A DNA stretch of 64,000 nucleotides from Dirofilaria immitis (Eukaryota > Nematoda > Chromadorea > Rhabditida > Onchocercidae): assembly GCA_024305405.1 (NCBI GenBank), contig JAKNDB010000068.1, forward strand, positions 11,963,501 to 12,027,500. The letters are read 5' to 3'. The position numbers were made by a program, and so were the translations under genes. Of the stretch, positions 51,347 to 64,000 are shown piece after piece. Under the pieces are notes generated by a model. It had not been told where the DNA came from, ran no database searches, and worked only from the letters and a program-made list of their open reading frames with translations. How positions within the stretch are numbered: position 1 is the stretch's first letter; each line of letters opens with the position of its first letter.

Positions 51347-53461
51347 AACAAGGGTGTTAAAGATGCCTCGAATTAAAATACTGAGGAAAGCATAAACATT
51401 CTTAATTCTCATGCAATTTGATTTATAAAAGATTTTTGAAACAAATCATTTTGAATTTTTTTCAAATTTAGATTTGAAGTTTTTTCCAGTTAGATTCATC
51501 GTTGACTTTTGAAAAGAGACTTCACTCTGATTTCTGTGTTTGAAAAACAAATTTCTTGAAGACAAAATAAGTATAATTTTGCATATTTCATTACTTGATT
51601 TGATATATTAATTTAATCCACACCGTCAAGTTTTCAAAAGACTGTCAAAATTTTGCAAAAAGACGTAAAGCTTCACTACTTCACAATAAATTTTTGATTA
51701 TTTAATATTTCCAAATTTTTTATCTTATGACATACAGTTAAACAATATGTATATACGTAATATTTTAATAGGTGATCATTTTTACAGTTTGAAAATTGCA
51801 ATTGCAAACATTTTCATACTTTCACGATTATTCCTTTTAGAAGGAAAACTAATGTTATTATCCATCCGTATGATTATTCTGCCAGTTCACATACGCTTTT
51901 GTATGTAAAATAAATATTTTGAAATCGGTTATAAACAAACTTTTTATTTATTGTAATTTTAATTAATCATTCATTCGCAATTCAAGCATTTAATAGAAAA
52001 TTTTTCTGCGAACCAATTTTGCTGCATTATGAAATGTGAAATTTCGTGGATTTTAGCAAACAAATGACATTGGAGAATTTGTATCTAGAAGTCAATATTT
52101 GTGCTGAATTTTAAATTGAAATTTATGCACAAAAGAAGCAATTCATCTGTAATGCACATACATTTTTTAGAAAAAAATTGATAGACATTTATTGACAGAA
52201 TTCTAACATTACTCTTAATTTTAAATCTCGACAAACATAGTTCATCTGCTAAAGAAAATAGTTCTTGAAGATTTGAAGTATATTGCAAATATTTTTAAAT
52301 CGAGGAGATAAGTTCATATGACTTTTGAAGATAGAAATTTTGATTACGAAACTAGCAACTACTTTTTAGTAAATGTTGCCAAATGACTCTCTTCTTTATA
52401 AAGACATTAATTTTAGATTTCCACAATCTAAAATTTAAAATTTCTAAAAAAATTAATTGATAACCTTTAAATTATATTCCACAAAATCGCTCCAATAAAA
52501 ACGCGTTAATTTATTCAAAAATAATTTTGAATAAAAAGAATTATTTTGCTGTCTGATAATCACTGAATGATTGATTGTTAAGCGATTTTATTTTCCATTC
52601 TCATGTATTGTCTGTTTTTTCTTCTCTTCCAATTTTCTTCTTCAATTTCAAATATCTTTCTTTCTGATTTTCTAGGAAAATAAAGAACAGATCTTTCTCG
52701 CTACGGACTTTTTTTTCTTTTCTCTTACTTCACTAACTTTTGACATTTTATGGCGAAAAAAATAGCTATTATTATTGTTGTAATTAAAGTTTTAATTCTT
52801 GCATAGTAACGTTTGTCTGTATTTTGAAGGACAAGTTTTGAAAATGCAAAATTAGCACGAGGGAAAAGAAATAAAAGAGAAAAGTATTATTTCAGAAATT
52901 TCATATAAAATTAAGGACGAGTTATTATTCATGGAAAGTTATAAAATTCCCAAGTACTTAATTTATTTCAAACAATGAAGATCATCTGCAAATAAATGCA
53001 TTTAAAAAAGTAATAATAATAATAAATAATGAATGACGGAAATGACTGGTTCAAAATTTATTGAAATTTTTCTCTTTCTATTTCTCAATTAAATATTGAA
53101 TGTAATTTCTAAATTTTCTAAGGGTAAAATACATACTCATTCATGATGTAAGATTAGTATAGTAGTATATCAATAAATGAAATAATCTGAAGTTTATAAT
53201 TGATACATATAACAAAAAAATAAACGGAGGAATGAATTGCATAAATTAAAATTAGAAAACATACAACAAAATTACGATTGTATTAGCGAAAATTTTTATC
53301 GATTGTATGTTGAAGATAGTAACTGTTAAGTGATAAATGTGATATAATAAATTTTTTTTTATATTCACACAGCAATGATGATTAATAATTATTCGTAATA
53401 TGGGAAGATGAAATGATAAGCACAAAATAGATTGATAAGTATAAATGCGTAAATCGAATGA

Positions 53462-53890
53462 ATAGTTTAGATGAAGTAATATTTTCTAGGTAATGGTAAT
53501 ATTGATGAAATGATTACTGGTCAGATTAAAAATACAATCAGTGTTGTATTATTCAGATAAATATAATCAAAATAATATTAATCAAGTAATATTATGGAAT
53601 AATTATTCAACAAATGATAATAATGAAAGTGATTTTAATTAGAAAGTATGATCAGTGTGATAATCAAATAATATGATCAAAAATAATTGATAAATGATAA
53701 AAATGGATAATATAGTTAAAGTGATATTAATTAGATAAATGACCAGAATAATTAATAAACAAATAAATATAGTCAATGTGATACTGACCAGATAATGACA
53801 AGGTGATATTTGATCAGATAAATATGAATCAATTTAATATTAATCGAGTTGAAGTGGTATTAATCAAATGAATATGATTGATTTGAAAAA
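53462..53890. repeat. Degenerate ~30-bp minisatellite
   Basis: Repeated TGATATTAATCAGATAAATA-like units, for example AGTGATATTAATTAGATAAA (near 53720), AATGTGATACTGACCAGATA (near 53776) and TATTTGATCAGATAAATATG (near 53807). The flanking copies are more decayed. There is no open frame. Confidence 0.75.
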
Positions 53891-54189
53891 ACAAAAGAAT
53901 TGCATCGTAGATCAGATCGATTATATCAATAGATATCATTGAGCTAAAGAGTTGAGCAAGTTTTGTCAACAATGAATATCAATTAAATTGCATTCAATTC
54001 ATTTTTCCTTCTGCTACATACATTTATGTAATGTTTCAGATATTACATTTCAAATATGTTGAAAGAACTTGGCCAGTACTTCAAGCAGACCTATGAATTG
54101 AAGTGAACATAGGCTGCTAAACAACAAATACAGCCAATACAATGAATGATTGGTTAGGGCTTTGGAAAAATTACAAAATGATTAAATTT

Positions 54190-54450
54190 TGAAGGAGAAT
54201 AGAAAAAAAAAAAGGAAGAATAAGAAAAAGACGAAGGAAAATAAGAAAAGGGACAATAAGTAGGAAATAGGAAGAGGAGAAAGAAGAAAAGGTAAAATTA
54301 ATAGAAAAAGAAAAAAAGGAAAAAATGTTTCGAATATACTTACTAAAGTTCAGAAAAAGAAAAAGAAAAAAAAGGGAGAAAAAGTTTCGAATATGCTTAC
54401 TAATAAAATTACCATATTAAATTTCTATAAAAAGAAAAAAGGAAAAAATT
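54190..54450. repeat. Polypurine tract with an embedded ~59-bp duplication
   Basis: The + strand is almost pure A/G for long stretches. AATGTTTCGAATATACTTAC (near 54323) recurs as AAGTTTCGAATATGCTTACT (near 54382) within matching AGAAAAAG flanks. A C/T-rich segment follows at about 54460-54720, so the two halves are of opposite purine/pyrimidine bias. Confidence 0.65.
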
Positions 54451-55489
54451 GAAAAGAATTTTTATTTTGTCTTTCTCATCCATTCCTTTCATTCATTTCA
54501 TTTTAAATTCATTTCTCTCTTCCCTTTTCTTAACTTTAACTTTTTAATTTTTATTACATTTCCTTTGTCTTTCATTTCTTTTTCTTAATTTATTCATTTC
54601 ATTTATATTAATTACTGTTATTTCGATTATTAAGTTGATATTTGTATTTTGTTTCCTTTCTTCTTTCTTTCTTTCTTTTTTTTCTTTTTCGTAATTTTCG
54701 TTTCTCTTTCTCTATCCATTTCTCTTTTGGTCTTTTAATTTCAAATTTTTAAACATTTACTAATTTTTATTATTAAATTTCGGTAAATTTAAAATAAAAT
54801 TTTTGTATTTTAAAATTAAAATACTTTCAAAATATATACATTGCCTTTTTTTTTCTCGTAGAGATTAGCTCATTTGTGTTAAATTTTCTAGAATTTTTTT
54901 TTTTTATTAAAAATCAATGATTATGTTGTAGCATATGTTCATAGTACTTTTATCGCATTTCAAATATTTTAAATGAAAAATAATTTCTCTTATTTTCAAA
55001 ATTTTTCCTAACTTTATAACATTTTAGACATTACATTTTCTCAAATAAATCATTGGTTGTCAATTATAACTATCTTTGACTATGATGAAAATTAAAGTTA
55101 TTAAAATTTAAAATAAAAAAAATGTGATAAATTAATTTATTCATTTATTCATTTAATTTAACCCTATGTTTTTAGTAAATGCTAAATATCGGTCTTGGAA
55201 GATTTTCTTATTGTTGTATTTGAATTTAATTTGCAAACATGAAATTAAATTTAAAATTGCCAAGAATATAAAATATATCTTCATTTCATTTTATAATTTA
55301 AAAGGTAGTAATGTTAAGAGAGAAATGAATGAATGAATCAAAAAAAAAAATAGACAAAAACAATTAAAAAGGAATAAATAGAATTTTCAAATAAACAAAA
55401 ATTATTTATTCAACGAATATCGAAAATATAATTGTCATTATTTTTTTGTTGTAATGAATTAAAGTTTATTTTTTTAAAAGATATGTATG

Positions 55490-55692
55490 TAACATATCAA
55501 CATCGGAGAGTATTGGTGTTGAAAGCAATTTGCATGCTTGTCTGATTACTAATATCTCTGCATGTGCAGTTGGATCATTGTATATGTTATGTGTGGAAGA
55601 GACTATGTTGCTTCCACTGACTATTACAGCTCCTATAGGAACTTCATCATTTTTGTGAGCAAGTTTTGCTTGTTCTACTGCAGAAAATTGTT
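55490..55692 (-). pseudogene. tadA: Fragment of a bacterial tadA-type tRNA adenosine deaminase gene, probable Wolbachia insertion
   Basis: The minus strand reads 64 continuous codons from 55681 to 55490: VEQAKLAHKNDEVPIGAVIV, then a short loop, then NDPTAHAEILVIRQACKLL and LSDVDML. EVPxGAVxV and DPTAHAE are hallmarks of bacterial TadA (the zinc-ligand His and proton-shuttle Glu are in HAE); eukaryotic ADAT2 has a different RHAE context. Homology continues upstream as NNFLQ in another frame (55692-55678), so there is a small deletion. It stops downstream before the PCxxC zinc site. With no start, no second zinc motif, a frameshift and no splicing context, this is a non-functional insertion. 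Wolbachia as the donor is inferred from the host type and AT-rich, Rickettsiales-like sequence. Confidence 0.8.
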
Positions 55693-57339
55693 ATATCATT
55701 TTTTCATCTCTTTCTTCATTATAAAATTCAAAAACTTACAGATAAAATGGAATGATGAAGTCAGTCATATAATTGGTAGAATTGGGAGATCGATATTAGA
55801 TTAATTATTTCATAATAAGAAATTATATAATTTGCATACGATATATAATAAATTAAGTAAAAAATATTTTGATAAAGTAGAAACAAATCAACGAATTGTA
55901 ATTTAATTCAAATTTTTTAAAAACAATTTTATTCATTCGTAAATGATGATTGCTTATCCGGAATATTTATCATATCAAAATTTCTTATTTTTTATTTTAA
56001 AAACTTTTGTTGAGGATTTTAAATATCAAATTTTGATAATTTCAGTATTGCAATTCAAGGTTCATGATATCTAGGAATATCTCATTTCTTAAATTACCAC
56101 TAATTATTATGTGTTAGAAAATAATATTTTAACAAAAGTAATCATAATTACTGAAGTTTTTCAAGTGTTGAAATTATTAATTAATTTAATTGATTGAAGA
56201 AACTTTTTTAATTGATTTTCATATTTCGAATTCCTCTATCAATATTATGTGTGAATATCTGTAACATTAACAGACATTTTATATGACTTTATTTTAAAAC
56301 GAACATATCATGTTATCACTTCGATTAACTGTAAATAACTGTGAAAAAAATTGATATATGAAATTTCATGATTAAATTAGATGTATTGATTGATTCAAAA
56401 TCAAATTATAAATGAAAGTAGCAATACTATGCAATATATATTGTTGTATAAATTGATCGGAAGAGGAAGATATCATTAGTTCGTTAATGCCTCAAATAAA
56501 TTCGATTTTATTTTTTTCTAATAATTTTTTTAAAAAAGTATTTTGCCATTTGAAACAACATAATCAACATTATTAACATTTGTTGTTATCATTGCTGTTA
56601 ACCGTTGTAATTGTTGTTGTTGTTTGTTTATATCATTGTTGTTGTTATTATTGCTATACTTTTTGTAATTTCAAAATTTCTTCAATAAAATTATTTATTA
56701 CAAAATAATAATATAAGCCAAAATTGAATATCTCTCATATGTAATAAAATATTTTTTCTTAAACTATTTACATTTTATCATTAATATTTTATAATAAAAC
56801 AAAAAAATCATCCAATTTTCTTATGCATTACAAAATCTATGATAATTATTGTTACTTCAAAATTTCAATAGATTATTTAATTCAAATTTTTATGATTTCA
56901 CAGTATAGTGAGAAATGAAAGATATATGAATAAAAAGTTGATAAGGAAGACTGATAAGAAAATTGTTGGAAAAATGGGAAAGAAAGCCTAATAAGTTGAT
57001 AAGAATTGAAGGAGAGAGATGAAAAAATAAAAACATTATGTGAATTATTGGACTAGAAGACGCCATATATTCGAATTTTTAATTTCAATTCATTGTTTAT
57101 CAATATATACAAGGTCATTTATTGACTATTTATATATTATTGTGTATCATTAAATGTATATCAATATTTGGATGTGAATAGATATGAATAAAATAAATTG
57201 CAAATATTTCTCGATATAATCTCTTCATAATTGTTTACCATCATAATAGATTTGGTTTTGATGAGAGATGAAAAAAGATATGAAATGGAAGAGATCAGCA
57301 AAATCTGTCATTTTTCTTACTTTTAATTTTAATAGTGAT

Positions 57340-57563
57340 CCTTCGTTAAAACATAAATAAGTAAATAAATAACTAAATGGAAACATTAATAAATAAGTAT
57401 TAACAATGGAATATTAATAAATAAAATTATTAATAAATTGCGAAATATTAATAGTGAAATAAGTAAATAAAATAAATAAATTTGGAAATATTAACAAATA
57501 AGTAAATACACACATATGTAAAAAAATTTAATAAATAAATAAATAAGCGAAGAAATCACAAAG

Positions 57564-57641
<78 letters not shown>

Positions 57642-57860
57642 CATAAAAAAACTAATAAATAAGTAAAGAATAAATAATAAGTAAAATTAATAAATAAATA
57701 AAGAAGGAAAGAAATAAAGACAATACTGGTGTAAATAAGTAAGCAAATAAATTAACATTTATGCATAGAAATTTTGATAAATAAATAAATAAATAAATAA
57801 GGAAACAGAAATAGGTGGAAATATTAATAAATCAAATAAACAAATATAGAAATATAATTT
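57340..57860. repeat. TAAATAAG-type repeats with an (AT)n core
   Basis: Imperfect AAATAAATAAG and ATTAATAAATAA units across 0.5 kb, interrupted at 57568-57635 by about 66 bases of pure (AT)n. Confidence 0.85.
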
Positions 57861-57924
57861 AACATATATATATCTATTTATTCGACCATATACATACGTT
57901 TGTCGTAAGTTGTGCAGGCGTTTA

Positions 57925-58022
57925 CGTACGTGTATGTATCTATGTATGTATGTATGTATATATGTATGTATGTATGTATGTATATATGTATGTGTATATG
58001 TATGTGTATATATGTATGTGAT
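57925..58022. repeat. TGTA tetranucleotide microsatellite
   Basis: Runs of TGTATGTATGTA with TATATATG interruptions. Opposite-strand ORFs here (HTYIHTYI repeats) are artefacts. Confidence 0.92.
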
Positions 58023-58447
58023 ATAGATATATTGAAACGGATGGAGGCGAAATTTTGGCTCTCTCCTCCTATTGAGGGAGAAGAGGATCGATAGCAGAAG
58101 TGGGAGTTGACTAATATTTGGATGGTACGTATCACAATCATTTTGAGGCCTTTCCTCTGAATAGCCAATTCTTTGGTGCAGTTGTAATAATACTCGACGA
58201 CACAAATGGTTGGTTGGTTTCTGTCTCTTTCTGGCCAAGCTAGTCTGGCTCAATTTAGTCTTGTCTTATCCATCTATTTATATATATATAATTGACAAAC
58301 TTCAATGATACATTCAATTTATTGTACTATTAATTTGGCTGATTTATTTATAATTTTACAAAAGAAATCCATTTACTTTTATTGAAATAAACGAAAAAAA
58401 AGAGCAAAGTGAAATTTATTAAATATTATAATAGGAGAGAAATAAAC

Positions 58448-58476
<29 letters not shown>
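58448..58476. repeat. GA dinucleotide repeat
   Basis: (GA)n of about 26 bases, followed by GGAGAGATAG. It lies about 280 bases before the first recognised tubulin exon. Confidence 0.85.
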
Positions 58477-58479
<3 letters not shown>

Positions 58480-58755
58480 TAGTGAAAGAAAGAATGAAAG
58501 AAATAATTGAAATTTATCTTTTCAATTGTAAATTAGACTGAATTGATCAATTTTATCAGCCATTTTACTTGTTACTATGGTAACTTTATGATGCAATACA
58601 AATCATTTGATTATATTTACATGTTATTTCCAAATAAATAAATGCGATTAGTATTGCAAAACAATTATAATAAAAAAACAAAATATTTAGTTAAGTAATA
58701 ATGAGAATTTTCATATTCAAACTTTTTTTTCGAGAATTTTCTTTTCCTTTTTTAG

Positions 58756-63958
<5,203 letters not shown>

Positions 63959-64000
63959 AATTGAAATTTATAAAGGAAAAAAAGATTGAACTATTTTTAC

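Larger units (their letters stand above)
51347..55489. other. AT-rich intergenic stretch with minisatellite and purine tract
   Basis: RSU-1 3' UTR (AATAAA at 51685-51690 is one candidate signal), then non-coding AT-rich DNA. A minisatellite is at 53.46-53.89 kb and a purine-rich tract at 54.19-54.45 kb. No exon recognised. Confidence 0.45.
55693..58755. other. Intergenic region upstream of alpha-tubulin
   Basis: AT-rich, with TAAATAAG-type repeats, (AT)n and (TGTA)n arrays. A less AT-rich block at 58030-58260 probably belongs to the tubulin promoter or 5' UTR. It contains an ATG directly followed by a GTACGT donor (58121-58129), one candidate for the split first coding exon. A second ATG with a GTAACT donor is at 58577. 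Confidence 0.4.

Noticed and set aside
57759..58253. 164-codon minus-strand ORF with HTYIHTYI repeats
   Set aside because: It reads through the TGTA microsatellite, which has no stop in this frame. The flanking parts show no protein signature.

Overview
This is eukaryotic DNA, very AT-rich, and most consistent with a nematode nuclear genome, probably a filarial worm (Onchocercidae). The evidence is: spliced genes with nematode-style TTTTCAG or TTTTTAG acceptors; likely spliced-leader acceptors a few bases to a few tens of bases upstream of several start codons; proteins closest to nematode families (DRR-2/eIF4H, a GLB-26-like globin, SNU-23 beside an OST3 subunit); and a decayed bacterial tadA fragment of the kind expected from a Wolbachia endosymbiont. 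The species cannot be named from sequence alone.

Layout. At 0.29-1.25 kb is the 3' end of a receptor-type tyrosine kinase (+). An AT-rich, repeat-bearing stretch follows. At 9.77-12.78 kb is a four-helix membrane protein of unknown function (+). At 12.8-28.3 kb is a second gene-poor stretch with micro- and minisatellites. The gene-dense island at 28.3-51.3 kb holds a possibly N-myristoylated globin (+) with an antisense tRNA-Trp in one intron, eIF4H/DRR-2 (+), a possible decayed gene at 37.2-38.05 kb, a BolA2-like protein (+), an acyl-CoA-binding/ankyrin protein of ACBD6 type (+), OST3/TUSC3 and SNU-23/ZMAT2 (both -, head to tail), and the Ras-suppressor protein RSU-1 (+). After a third AT-rich stretch, which carries the tadA fragment at 55.5-55.7 kb, an alpha-tubulin gene (+) fills 58.76-63.96 kb.

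The main cross-cutting observation is that seven of the ten protein genes are interrupted by exactly one missing base, each time in a short A or T homopolymer (3-6 bases) inside an otherwise well conserved exon. One of these genes is alpha-tubulin, which should be essential. This pattern points to homopolymer undercalling in the underlying assembly rather than to seven pseudogenes. The genes below are therefore annotated as single functional loci with exon coordinates, and each apparent frameshift is marked.

The genes do not form one pathway. They are mostly housekeeping functions: translation initiation, splicing, N-glycosylation, Fe-S/glutaredoxin partner, lipid-CoA binding, cytoskeleton and integrin adhesion. 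The SNU-23/OST3 pair looks like a conserved nematode gene pair or operon.
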